A stretch of 64,000 bases of DNA from Diprion similis (lineage: Eukaryota; Arthropoda; Insecta; Hymenoptera; Diprionidae), in assembly GCF_021155765.1 (NCBI RefSeq), contig NC_060106.1:5897501-5961500 (forward strand), in the 5' to 3' direction. Positions within the stretch are counted from its first letter, which is position 1, and every line of letters starts with the position of its first letter. Below are positions 10,747 through 23,338 of the stretch, piece after piece. Below the pieces are notes generated by a model that was not told where the DNA came from, did no database searches, and saw only the letters and a list, made by a program, of their open reading frames with translations. Both the position numbers and the translations under genes were made by a program.

Positions 10747-13700
10747 CTTCATTGTTTTTCTACTAGTTATCCGTGTATCGTATAATAGTATTAAACGCCT
10801 TCCAACGCACCCCCACGACGGGGGGGTTACAGGAGGGTTACAATTCCAGCAAAATAAATGACAAAAAAATGTACAGTCGCTCACGCGAAACTTATTGTAC
10901 GCATTGATTGAAACATAAAAAGCCTAGAAAGTATCGTCTGCCGCCTAAATTCCACGACAAAACTCGTCTTCCACCCACGTATGTAAGTACGTGCGACAAA
11001 ATATTTAAAAAGCTCATACCTGCAAGGATGAAATTGATTGCAATGCTTTATTTTATAGTAAGAAACTCAAGAATAATAGTCAACCACCTAAACTATACAT
11101 CGAAAGTACTCTTCCAAGTCCATGAAGCTGCTCCAGGCACGCAGCTACGATGCTGCGTCTTTACGAGCTGCCTGAAAGACGATCGTTGCTGTTCTACATG
11201 TTGACCGACTGTCATGAAGTTTTTTTTTGTTTTACATTTTTTCAGTGAATCAATTTGAACTTTGGCGGATAGTTATACTAGATCCCCTACCATGAAAATC
11301 GAGAGTTAGATATATTAATGAAATTCTATAAAAAGCTTCAAATTAAAACAACAATGCTTTAGTATGACATTGATCTTCAATATCAGAATTATTGATTTCA
11401 CCACCGTCTTCTTCGTCTGATTGATCTTGGTCTTGTTCTGTACTTGTTTTTTTACTTGTAAATATGTGAATATAATAATTTGTTAATGCCTAGATAATTT
11501 TTATATAACTTTTAAAATTTTTTCTACTTTATTTACAATACCTAGACTTTCTGCTGAATTAATTGTTATGTCATCGATGGATTTAATTGTACAAGTTTAT
11601 TATCTGATTCATCCCAACCATAGTCAGTAGGATAAAATTCCTTCGGTTACGGGAGACAAGCATGCGTCCAAAGATTTTGTAAATTTTCATTTAAACAAAA
11701 TTTTCTCCCGCTGCCTGTGGTTGGGAAAAGTCAGATAATAAATTTGTTTCTCAATTTAATCCATCGATGACATAGTAATCAACTCAGAAAAAAATCTAGG
11801 TATTATAAATAAAACATACAAAATTATATACATAATATTACATAAATAATTATTTAATCATTACTACATTTTTATATTTATATATTTACAGATGAAGAAA
11901 TAAATACAGAACAAGACAAAGGGGACAATGCTGGAATCAATAATTCTGATATTGAAGATTTAAATGTAATAATGGATGAATGTTCATAGAATTACCTTTG
12001 TCAAACAAGATGAGCACACGTTATACAGCATGCACATTTTAAATATAGAATTCTTTAAAGTGAAAATCAATAAGTATTTTTTTTTTACCTCAACTCACGA
12101 CTATTCAATAAAAGAATAGAGTGAAATATTGGGAAAAGACGCTGTAATATCACCTCGGCTTTCAGATTTCCGCATATTAGTCTGGATTTTCTCGGAATTA
12201 ATCCTCAACGTCATTGTAAAAGATTGTTTTTCTTATCGTAAATCATTTTATCGAATTTCATCGATATATTTGAGTCTCGATTTTAACGGTAGAAGATTTA
12301 GTACGACTATCCACCAAAGTATAAATTAATATACTGAACAAATATGCAACATAGAAAAAAAAAAAAAAAAAAAAAAAAAACTTCAATGTAGTCATTCAAC
12401 TATTTCGAACAACAGTGATCGTCTTTCAGGCAGGACTTGACGATGCAGCTTCATAGGCTTCGAAGACGACCTTCGTTGAACCTTAGGGCGGTTCAAATAG
12501 GGCGTTATTTAAGATTTCGCTCTTCACTAAGGAATAGTTCGAGTAGAAGGGCTGGGCTGAGGAAAATTAGGTGTGCAAATGAAAAATTCCATTAGTATCG
12601 TCAGATCAAATGTCGAAGAATAATTGACACGTATTATTTCTTTTTTTGATTTAACGTTCCGTAACAAAGATATAGCAGTTTGAAATTGACACGTGACGTC
12701 ACAATGTTACTAGATATAGATATACTACAATGTAATAAGTGTACAACATTATGACGTCACGCGGAATTCTACTTGCTGTATCTTTGTTAATAAGCATTGA
12801 ATTGAAAAAAGAAAAATTACGTGTCAATCATTTTTCGACATTCTATCCGACGATAAGAATGGAATTTTTCGAAATTTTTTATTTGTACACCTAATTTCTT
12901 ACTACCGCCTCAACGACATTGAAATTTCGAAAAAACGCTATCTTAGGGAATTTCAAAATTGAGATATCCTTGGATCCTTCAGCGGCTATGTTCAATTTGT
13001 ATGACGAAACAAAAGTTATCGTAAGACCTGGCATGCATGTGATTTTTTATAGTGCCGAAAAATCGGCGTCGAAGTTCATTGCAATGTTTAAAAGTTAAAA
13101 ATATTCTTCATCTAAGAATTTCAGGATAGATGTTTCAGTACTCAAAAAAATCGGACGCCTCTCAGGACTCGTAAAAACTTCTGTTTCGTCACACAAAACA
13201 TATCCACCGAAGGATTCAAGGAATATCTCAATTTTGAAGTTCACGAAAATGGGCTTTTTTCGAAATTCCATCGTCGTTGAGACGGAAGTGAAAAAAAATT
13301 TACATCCCAGCTATTGAGCGTTGTCTATTTTCTAGTAAAATAGTGCAAGAATCTCGGGGAAGACCGAAAACCAAAAGAAAGAACCTTTCTCGAACCACCC
13401 TGTGAAATGTATTCTGTAGATGGAAGACTATTATTTTTGTGTTTCTCACTATAAGAAATAGCATTCTAATCAATTTTATCCCCGCAGGCATGATTTAAAA
13501 AAAAAAAAAAATTTCGCGCTTACTTATGTCGGCAGAAATAGAGTTCGTCGTGGAATTTGGGCAGAAGACGGTATTTTCTAGGCTTCTTATATTTCAATCA
13601 ATCCCTTCGATAAGTTTCGCGTATGCGGCTATACATTATTTGGTCAATTTCCTACTGTAAATTGTAACCCTCCTGCAACCCCCCGTCGTGGGGGTGCGTT

Positions 13701-13759
13701 TTTAAGGCGCGTATATTACTGTTTTGCGATACACGGATAACTAGTACAAAAAAATGAAG
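10747..13759. mobile_element. Foldback element, array copy 2
   Basis: This is the whole structure at 3628-6640 shifted by 7119 bp, including the inner hairpins (11537-11804, 12560-12901, 12906-13285) and the A-run (12355-12380). Copy 3 of the array does not reach it. Confidence 0.8.
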
Positions 13760-13933
13760 CCTACGGAAATGGTGTAATGAAATACGTCGTTACCTCCCGG
13801 ACTAAATCACTCGACCCATCGACCTCTCGAACTCTCGGTCACATGATCCCTGGATCACTCGATCTCCCGATCACTGGATCACTCGAGCACTCGGTCACTC
13901 GATCACTGGACCACTCAATCACTCGATCAAGCG

Positions 13934-14316
13934 CAGGATGGCGTCAATTTTACTCAAAGAAAATTCCCTGACTCTTCCCGTCAAAAACTACAGAATTCCC
14001 TGATGTTTCCCCACAAATATTAGGCAATGTTGGGCAGTTTTTATGACCAAAAGTTCCAGAAGTTGTGCAACTTGAATATATAAATTTGAATCTAAAAAAC
14101 ACATAGTATTGCTTCGTTTCACAAGAATAATTAAAAATCGAACGCGATACCATTTCCGAGAGTTAGCTCAACTGAATTTACGAAGCATAGCTAAAGATTG
14201 AAAAAGATTTGTAAAAACTGTCCGTATTACTTTAGGATCCATAATAATTCCCCGACTTTTCCCGATAAACGAAACTCCCCGACAATCCGCGGTTTTCCCG
14301 GTCTATCGCCACCCTG
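13934..14316. mobile_element. Short non-autonomous DNA transposon spanning the unit 2/unit 3 boundary
   Basis: This is the 7119-bp-shifted copy of the element at 6815-7197. It is intact, so the transposon predates array expansion. Confidence 0.72.
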
Positions 14317-15628
14317 ATTACGAATCGTCGCGCAAATGACGCGTCTGATTCCCGTGATTAATCTACGCGCAAAAAGGCGCGGCCGATTAATCCGTCTAAA
14401 AAAATCTTAAATGTCTAGGACTTGTCGCAAAATTCTGTAGAAAACCAATTCGCATCTGCGTCTTTTCGAATCCGACACATTGCGATGCGAATTGTTGTTC
14501 CGAGATGCGAGTCAAGTCCGGGAGGGAGGTTGGAGGGCATGCATTATTGTGTGGCGTGACGGTCGGCGGTCCTCTTCGACGCGAAGTCTTCGAGCTCAGC
14601 ATCTCTCCCCATCTAGCGTACCACGGAACGCGATAGATGGTCCAGAGATGCGTTTTGCCCAGTCAGACGATCACAGAGATCAATTGAGTGAAGTAATTAC
14701 AGATAATGACTACATAATTGAATTCAATGAGGATTGAAAAATGGTAGCAAAGTGACAAGAAATGGGAAATTGAACCTCGTTAAGATTTGAAAGTTTACCA
14801 GTAAATAGTTCGGCAACTTTTATATTCGGTCTTTCGCGTATTTCTGGATGAAAATCACTGTGATCATTTGACGCTGTGGATTACAAAAATTAATAACATC
14901 GCGGTGCATCGCGACCTTCCTACCCTCGCCTGATTCCCAACGGAACCACCCAACGGAAATGATTAAAAGAAATTCACACGCACATCCACATCAAACCCCG
15001 CGACGGATCCCACAACGACCACCTACCTACCCGATTACCTATATTCGCTCTAAACGATTCTCCATTTTTTCCAACACACATCATTCATCCTCATTTACGC
15101 CGTGGTCACCGTGACTTACTTTTTCATTACCTGTGGGGAGCAAAACGTTTTTGTACCATAGTCAGCAAGAGTATTATTTTAGACATTGCTGGCGGACTAT
15201 CGGTACATCAACCTTTTGTAAAATGGATTAAAAACATCCTGTATGCTTATCAGCATTTTTCTAAGCGAGCTAAGTCTATGGTTGTTCTATAGTTGCTGGG
15301 CATTAAAAAATTCAAATTCAAGATTCAAGATACATCATGCAAGCTGATTACATTACGTTATGCCAGACTTTGAAACGTTATCAATTAAACAATCGTTGGA
15401 ATATGTTTAAACCTCAGGTTTATCCACCACTTAAACGACATCATTGTAATTATATAATCTGTAACTAAACACAATCTGTTTTCGCGAATGTTGAGTAAGT
15501 GATGGTAACCTGTCGCGATGCTCATTCCACTTTCAGCAACGTGCAAAATTTTTAACTTTGAGTAACTGTCGTAAAATAGGTCAACTCTGATGAAAAAGTA
15601 AGAGAAAACGAAATTCATTGACTGAAAT

Positions 15629-17835
15629 TCAAGCACCGTTGAGATCGCGAATGAGCCTATCCATGCAGCTAAGAAATCGAAGATTTATGTAACAATTGTT
15701 ACCGCCACGCCACGTGATAAAGGACTCCCAGGGAAATACCCGTAACCTAACACATGCAAACTCACCAACGTTGCTGAGTAATGGAGAAGTTACTCGGATG
15801 TCTCTGCTTCACTCTGAAAGAACGGAAAGGAAATTTTAGTTTTTAGATAAATTATTACTGTAGTCTAGTTCCATATTGATTCACCGCGTGTTACGCAATG
15901 CCAAAAATTAGATTTCAAATGTAACGCATTGAATTATGAAAAACAATAATTAAAATAAGTTTTCTTACCTCCTCCGGGTTGCTCCACACTTTACATGTGT
16001 GTGTAGTAGCTCTCGTAGCATCTCAGGTTGTACGATGGTGACACACTTCTCACACTACAATAAGAATATAATAAATTATTACTCACACCATGTACTTGGA
16101 TCAGATTTCATGACACCACAGACTGTCTGTGTCAAATGGAGTTTCTTTCATGATATTCAGTGGTTTCTGATTTATTTGCAAATGAACTTTAGAAATTAAT
16201 ACTAAAGGGCTAATAAAATAAGCATAGATATTGAATAAATGCCTAAAATTAATGAGCAGCTAAAATAATTTATCATCAAAAAGGGACGTAACAATTAAAA
16301 ATCATATCCAATATATACCTTTCAGGTTTATTCACTGCATAGCGGATGGTTTAGTTTTAAGTTTGTTGTCAGAGATCGATTAATTGGGTTGCGTCACTTG
16401 GACCATCGTTAAATGTGGTCGATAGTGCTGCGATATAGCTGCATATGTGCCCCTGTAAACAGGTGAGATATAACATTTTATTAGAACTTGTTTTTCAAAA
16501 TCAATACACAAGACATTGAAAAATTACTGTTATTTTTGTAAAATATCATGATGGACTGAATAGCATCAATTTCAACTGACAAATTTCTCAAATTGAAATT
16601 AGCCCAAAGATATAATCAAGAACGATCTTAAATGTGTACCTGTTTTCTGGTCTTCCACAAAATCGCTACTTATTCAGTTTCTGCATTTTGTTGTCCACGA
16701 TATAGGTATAACCAAGGTCACTTAGTGGGGAAGCTGGCTAGCCTCGATCATTCTTGCAGTATTTCAATTCTGTAATCAGATGAAGGACAAACCCACAACA
16801 TTCTGTTAATATTTGATCTAATTCAACATCCATGTACTCAATGTTTAAACACATGCGATTTTAGTTTGTAGCTAATGTATGATGTTAAGCTTTGAAAAAT
16901 CATAACGATTATTTACCTAAACAAGTGAGAAATAATTGGGATTGTTTCATACCTGTTGTTTATATGTAACAAATTCATCAATTCCGCTACTGAGTGACGC
17001 CTTTAAATCTAGGTAATCACTTATGCCAATCAACGTTGTTGCGGTCTCTTTCTGCAATCAATTAAGATAACACAATATTTTATTAGTACTTAATGTATCC
17101 TCAATAACGATTTCAACAGTATTCAAAATTCACCATAGTTATCCAAAACATAATAGCTGTATGCATCAGAAATCAATAATAGTCGACGATCTCGATTCTC
17201 ACTGGAAATTTTGAAACGATAAATGACGCCGTGATGTGTTAACTTTTATTCAACGGTAATCGCATCGCAATCGCATCGATCGATCCACAAGAAGAAATTC
17301 GGAAGCAGATGCGATCGCTTACAGTTTATTCTTACATAAGATACAACGCCAAAATCAACGACGTAATAAAATTTTCATTTCAAAAGCGTGTGTCCACGTG
17401 ACAGACGCGATTCAAGAATCGAAATTCGAGACACAACTCGCACGAAGGTCACCTTCCGCAAGGTCCGCTTTTCCAGAATGTTAAAAAGATAACGACAACG
17501 GAAAATTATCTGGTCATTTTCTCGTCACGAAACCCGTGTGATTATATACAGCGTAGTCATTACACTCGTTTTCAAACCCATTTACACTTTTCGTCTTGTA
17601 GCTGGCTGCCTAAACGGACTGAGTTAAACTTGCTAACAATGCAACTACGCACTTACCGTAAATCAGCCGCCCAAACAATAACAAATGACACTCGACGCAG
17701 AGAGTCGAGAATCGAAATCGCTATAAGCTGAAGTTGCACGAAACAATGAAAATTTGAGACACGGTAACTCACCTTTGATGTCCTCGGTTGTTTTTGTTTC
17801 AGTAACTCCGTTCTGCAATACTCCGTACGCTGCAT
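15629..17835 (-). CDS. Unidentified small spliced protein, Cys/His-containing C-terminus
   Basis: I do not recognise this gene. A model of seven minus-strand blocks joins in frame: 17773-17835, 16953-17051, 16640-16665, 16398-16452, 15969-16054, 15766-15813 and 15629-15668, giving 139 codons including TGA. The best blocks are 16953-17051 (33 codons, containing SDYLDLKASLSSGIDEFVTY, acceptor TTGATTGCAG, donor GTATGA), 15969-16054 (contains CEKCVTIVQPEMLRELLHTH, then VKCG) and the two after it, which have good acceptors and donors. The 26-bp and 55-bp blocks are weak: the first has a pyrimidine-poor acceptor, the second a GTGACG donor. CEKC followed by HTHVKC suggests a metal-binding finger. 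The ATG at 17835 is the first in frame, but the frame stays open upstream. The last five blocks lie inside array copy 3, the first two in unique DNA. Confidence 0.45.
16678..16952. other. Unique sequence at the array edge, probably intron of the minus-strand gene
   Basis: Array identity stops at about 16673. A minus-strand acceptor-like sequence (TCTGATTACAG) occurs near 16767-16777, but every frame after it closes quickly. A short open piece containing SDLGYTYIVDNKMQKLNK ends at a stop at the array junction and may be an old exon or chance. Confidence 0.35.
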
Positions 17836-20583
17836 GCCGTTCGTATACTGATCACATTGAGTTTCGTGGAAATATACTGATCGAATAACGTTACACAGCC
17901 TTCTTCTTAACCATACACTATCGGTGCTTGGCAATGTCCCGCATACGTAGACTGTAAATGGCGATTTGAATTCTTGATTTACGCGGCTTGCGTGCTCTCA
18001 CTACGGCTGCTCGGAAGCGACTAATCAGACTGACGCCGCGCTGTGCTGGGATCGCTCGGAAACAAGTCTCAATCGGTCGGAAACCCGTACAACGCCGTCA
18101 AATGGTCGAAAAATTGCCGTTTCACGCGGAGTCAGGCGTCAATTGAAATTTTCTGGTTCGATCAAATAAAATATGCGTGAAGCTGTTTTTCCACGTACAG
18201 CAAACAACTGAATGCAGCAGCATCGAGAATGCTCTGATTGCCTCCCCCCTACCCCCCTGCCCCCCTACCGCCCTGCGCGTCGTCACACGTACTTAGCAAA
18301 CAGCCAATGAGAGCATTCTGCCTTGTTTACTACGCGTGAAAAGAAAAGCATAAAGCTAAGGGGAATGTGAAAAAAAACGTCAACCTTCTCTTTTGTCAAT
18401 ATATAAACAAAGGATTAAAACTATATAATAACATAATATTGCCTGTTACTCGTCTGTATACCGCTATGTATATGAATGCAGATTTATAGATAGTCGTATT
18501 TGGATGTGAAGATTTTATGTTAACCGGTGTACATTTATCACCAAGCCCCCCGAAAACTATTTAAAAAAATCTATTTTGTCTCAGAAAACGCCACTCTATT
18601 CACGCCACCATTAAAATCGTGAATTGCATGAGAAATTTATGCATGTTTCAAGTATCGTGTTGAAAATTATCGGCAGATTATTCAGGTCTACTCAAGCATT
18701 ATACGTGACATTTATTACCTTGATAATCTAAAAAATTTTACGATTCTTTCATTTAATTGTTGGGTACTTGAAGCATGTCCTACATTCGATTGTTTCATCA
18801 GTACCCCAATTAACTAGATGTTCACGAATTGCCGACATAAATTAAGTAATACCTGTACTCACAATTATCTCGATAGCAGTAAAAAATCGACGCATGGGTT
18901 AGGTTTAAGGTTAAGGAATTTTACAAGCTATGTTGTCACAGCATAGGCAATACAATGATAGCATGACTTCCATATAATGATTTTGACGAAAGAAACAACC
19001 AATATTTAAATATTTCAATCACCCATATCGACAGTGATGTTCGTTTCTATCCAATTCCGATTCAATAGAATCGCTTACACAAAAGAAAGTTACAGCTTCC
19101 GATGCAAGGTCGGAAAATTTTGTTATATATTTGTTCATTTCATTATTATAAATATACTGTACTGAGCACAATAGATGAAAGCTATCTTTCCGTAGATTCG
19201 AGGGTATTTTTTCCAAAATGCTAATATGCCTTCATAATCAGCATCTCGTCAATGGATTTTGGCCGAATCTTCGCGTCCTACTCGTCTGTCGGTGGTATTG
19301 GTCGTTTCGAGAGTAAAAAAAAATGTGCAGAGTATTTCGCTCTGTAAATTTTCAATTATTGTGATCTGAAATGGAATTGTTCGCGCGATCCTCGACTTGC
19401 TTTATTTGGTTTGACTTGTCAAAATTTAGTGTCGTTGCATACTAGCGAAGGCAGCATATTTCAAAACTCACTTTCGGTCGATATGTGAAACGTAAAATAT
19501 CGACAGAATTCTACAAGAATATAGAACAATTAAATTATCGACTTCGGAACAGATCTACTTTCCGCAGATACTGAAACGCTGAAGCTGCACGGCTGATCCT
19601 CACAATGCAGCATGAGTGAATCGCATGGATTTACTTTTGTCTTTTAGAAGTGTTCAATCTTGCATATCGCGCACGATAATACACAGAGATCATATGTTAC
19701 ATTGGCCGAATATACCATATATATTCTTCAGTCAACGCTTCAGTCAATGGAGTTGAGTATCCTCTACTCTAGACTCCATGACTCCATAAAGACAAAGACA
19801 AAGCATGTAATCCGCCATCTTGAAAGCTGCAGCACCACCTACAATTTGCTACAAGAACTCTGACATCAACTATAAAAAATCGCTTGAAGTTGCTCTATGT
19901 AGTGACCACGTATGTATTGTAGTCCATGTTCGCTGGGGGCATAAAATTCTATTTATTTACCACCGAAAATAAACCCACCTCGGTGAGATAAAATAGTATC
20001 TGATATCCTAGTGATTTATCACGATATCAAAAAAGGATTTTCGTAATTCCTTATTTCGACTAATTAGTAGTCGATACACTGATCTGCTGCTAGACCTCAA
20101 TACGTGAGGTATACACAATATCTATCTTGATGACGTTCTACATCCAGTTATTATTGACGAACTGTCAGAGTAGCCCGACTGTCAAATAACAACTTGTAAG
20201 CTGTTCAGACAGACTTGTTATTTGTTACTTATTACAGCATAAAATCCGATCTCTTAGCGTTTTACGATACGCAAGATAGTCGATTTGTTCAAGTTTGCGC
20301 AGACTAATTTTGTCTAGCTGTGCTAATCTAACCTCAGAAATTTTAATAAGTATTGTTTTTTACTGTACTTTATTCCGTCGCTCGAATCCATCAGCGTGGA
20401 ATTTTTTTTAAACCTAAATTAAATTTCACATGTAAGAAATACGAGTCTGGCTATCAGCGTACAGATTGAATTTAATATATGATTATCTGTTAAAAAGACA
20501 TTACTGTTGGTGAATGTTTGATTTTCATATAAGGCTATACCACGAAATGAGTTTCTCATTGATGTTTCTCATGATTAACAGTC
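17836..20583. other. Intergenic region between the minus-strand gene and the C2orf42 homologue
   Basis: The two genes are divergent, so this holds both promoters and 5' UTRs. The only clear structure is the C-rich tract and inverted repeat at 18226-18319. Open frames at 19019-19216 (minus) and 19660-19863 (plus) are short, AT-rich and unsupported. Plus-strand in-frame TGA lies shortly before the ATG at 20584. Confidence 0.5.
18226..18319. promoter_or_regulatory. Inverted repeat enclosing a G-quadruplex-prone tract and a CCAAT motif
   Basis: AGAATGCTCTGATTGCC (18226-18242) is the near-perfect inverse of GCCAATGAGAGCATTCT (18303-18319). Between them, 18241-18273 has four runs of five or six C, which are G runs on the minus strand. 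The right arm holds a CCAAT box. CACGTACAGCAAACA at about 18191 and CACGTACTTAGCAAACA at about 18286 form a direct repeat around the same place. It lies about 400 bp upstream of the minus-strand gene start and 2.3 kb from C2orf42. A regulatory role is inferred from position and motifs only. Confidence 0.4.
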
Positions 20584-23338
20584 ATGTCCAACGAAGAACG
20601 TCTCCATACGTTGCTTGCTGATTTGGGAAAAGCGACGCTAAGGGGAGTGCGTAAGTGTCCGAAATGCGGTACGTACAATGGGTCACGAGGGCTGAGCTGC
20701 AAGAACAAGTACTGCGACGTGGTGTTCAAAGAGCCAGGGGAAAAACGAAAATTATCAACAGAAGCTTGTAAACTCATAACAGGATCAACAGCCCAGGTCT
20801 TTTCTGTCAGAGTACGAGACAAAGGTCCTGATTATCGTGGATTTGTACAACTTCCTGTTATAAACACAGCAGTCGTCGACGAAAATTCAGCCCTAATAAC
20901 GCAAACTACTGCTTTATGTTTTGTTGACACTTGCGAAAGAAGCTTTAATGCAAGCGTACTAAAATGTCACGTAAGTCTATTTGAAAATTATTAAAAAATT
21001 TAGTGTTACGAACTGCTTTCAAATTTTTGAATTACAATTATTGTCTACAGGAAAAGGATTCATCTGAATTATCCATGTCAACTTGTCAACACATCCAAGC
21101 TGCACTACGCTGCTATGCCGAAGCTCAACCATTGACGCTGCGAAATTCAATACTGTCGTCATTAAATGTCAATAACGAAATAAAGCAAGAAATATGGCTG
21201 CTAGCTACGGAGACGTCGGGTCCCTTGGTGCAAAGAGTGTCAAAAAATATTATGGCAGTCAAATGCAAAGCATCGCCAAAGCACCCGCTCGGATACTTGC
21301 ATTTTTCATTTTTCGTCACTAAATTAAAGGATAGAGTTGAGCACAGATGTTTATGCAGTTGTTCTGCCTTTAAAGTACGTATCTTTTGTTTCTTTACTAG
21401 AATTTTACTTTACTTTATTAGAAGAATCTAATATTCTTGCATAAATTATAAAATTTGTACAGTTTTGATTCTTTCTAATGCAGAGTACAACAAAGTTTGG
21501 GGATAAAACGGAGGTGTCACAATCTCAAATCAAACGTTGCGTGCATTTTTATGCTTGCATATGTGCGTTTGCCAGTGATCCAAAGCTTACTGAAGAATTT
21601 GAGTATTACGTTAATTTAGATCAGGCTGATCTCAGTATACAAAAATCTATAAGTACAGAGTTTCAAATTAATGAAGCTGATAAAATTGTTGGAATGGGTA
21701 AATAATGCTTTTGATCAGAAAATTTTATGATTGTCATGAGATCCTTATTCTACGAATAAGTTCAATTGTGATTGATTTTTTCTAAATATGAGACTTGAAT
21801 ATTTGCCTCATTTTTTCAGATTTGGAAAGCTTGACAGCTGATGAAACTGATACGCAGCTTTTAATATTTCGAGACGATACGATAGATTTGGATGCTGCAA
21901 TTTTGCCTCATAATATTGTAGAAAATATTGGAGTAGAATGTGATCATACTTTATTAGATGATGCCAATATTATTTCACAGGTAACTAATTAATTGTGTGG
22001 ATATTGGGAAATCTGTTATAATTTATTTTCCCTAGTAAATCAACGTTATAAACGTGCGAGTTATGCCACATTTAGAATCACATTCTGTTATAATACATCC
22101 TATCAAAATGGTCACTTATATCCCTTTGATTTACAAGCCATATTTAAAGTATATTTAGGCCAAATTTGACGCCAATTTTTATCAGGTACACAACTTGGAA
22201 GTGATAGACCAAAACTCGGTACTAGACGAAGATACAGTAAAAATTCTCGACAATCAATCTCTAATTGACACAAAGTATAATGTGATAAATGACAGCCAGT
22301 ATCTATTAGACAATAATAATGTCAAGATTCTTGACAGCGGTACAGTAAAAATACTGGATGCTCATACTGTACTAGATGCTGATACCATGAAACTTCTGAA
22401 TGGAAGTACAATAATAGATGATAATACTGTTCAGATAATCAATGGTAATACAGTAATACAGTGCGGTTGTGGAGATATGATAACCTCAGACAATACTGAT
22501 ATGTTTCAAACGAGTGGGAAGAGGAAAAGGGATGAAAGGTTACCAAACCTGTCTTCCACAAGCTTAAATAATTTGAATTCAATAGAGCCAAGAAAGGCAA
22601 GAGCAAAACCGACGGTTATTAAAAAATATCAGAATTCATGTGAGAACTTGGACGAAAGCAATACCAGCTTGCCGTTTATCAAATGGCTCGCTTCAATAAC
22701 TGAAAGAATAAATCAAACAATGCATTTCCAGTTTGATGGCAAGCCCGATCCTTTGGTATTTCATGTGCCTCAAATATTTTTCGATTGTCTCCGAGAACGA
22801 ATATCGTGCGGTGGTAAGAAAAAGAGGCTGCCAAATTCGACAACGGCTTTTGTTAGAAAAGATGGGGTGCCTCTGGGCACGTTTACAAAATATACCTGGC
22901 ATATTACGAACATACTTCACGTAAAAAGTATTTTTGAAACTCCGATAATGCCCCTAGAAATAACTAGAAGTTTCGTACAAAATGCTGACGGAACTTACGA
23001 ATTGTACAAACGGGAAGAAACGGAAATGGACAAGTTTAAAAAAACTGGTAATCAACCGTTGATTAAACCACTGGAACTGAAAACGTACCTGAAAGTTGGT
23101 GAGTAATTGTTTGCGTTGCTTGAAAAGTAAGATGTTCAAAAATGTAATACATCGTTAATTATTTGCAGGAAACACTTCCCCAAATCAAATCGAACCAACA
23201 CCATTTTTGATCGAATGGATACCGGATATATTGCCGATTTCTAAAATGGGAGAACTGAGAATTAGATTTGAGTATGGCCATGTTAAAAATGAGCTTACTC
23301 AACGGCGAAGAAAAGTTGCTTTGTTGAAAAATTATTGA
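20584..23338 (+). CDS. C2orf42 homologue (treble-clef/SWIM-like zinc protein), six exons
   Basis: Exons are 20584-20970, 21051-21374, 21484-21697, 21820-21980, 22186-23098 and 23169-23338; all junctions are GT-AG and the joined frame is 722 codons plus TGA. An in-frame TGA precedes the ATG. Residues 15-45 ([20 protein letters not shown], then a second Cys pair at 39 and 44) match the conserved N-terminal zinc motif of vertebrate C2orf42, and the C-terminus ([20 protein letters not shown], then LRIRFEYGH) matches its tail. A C-x-C-x22-C-x-H pattern at residues 231-258 is SWIM-like. Residues from about 325 to 460 form a degenerate Asp/Asn-rich repeat (VKILD, TVLDAD, TIIDDN). From memory the human protein is about 570 residues, so this copy is longer, mostly through that repeat. 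The family's biochemical role is not established; zinc motifs suggest nucleic-acid or protein binding. Confidence 0.92.

Larger units (their letters stand above)
1..16673. repeat. Tandem array of a 7119-bp unit (2.34 copies in window)
   Basis: The sequence starting at base 1 restarts at 7120 and again at 14239, so the period is 7119 bp. Copies 1 and 2 are complete; copy 3 matches to about 16673 and then changes to unrelated sequence. By eye the copies differ at only a few bases: 299/7418 (A/G), 1095/8214 (T/C), 5655/12774 (A/T), 8311/15430 (A/C) and 9491/16610 (G/A). The window opens inside the array, so the true copy number is unknown. Such identity means a very recent amplification, ongoing homogenisation, or an assembly duplication. 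The unit boundary used here is arbitrary. Confidence 0.97.
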
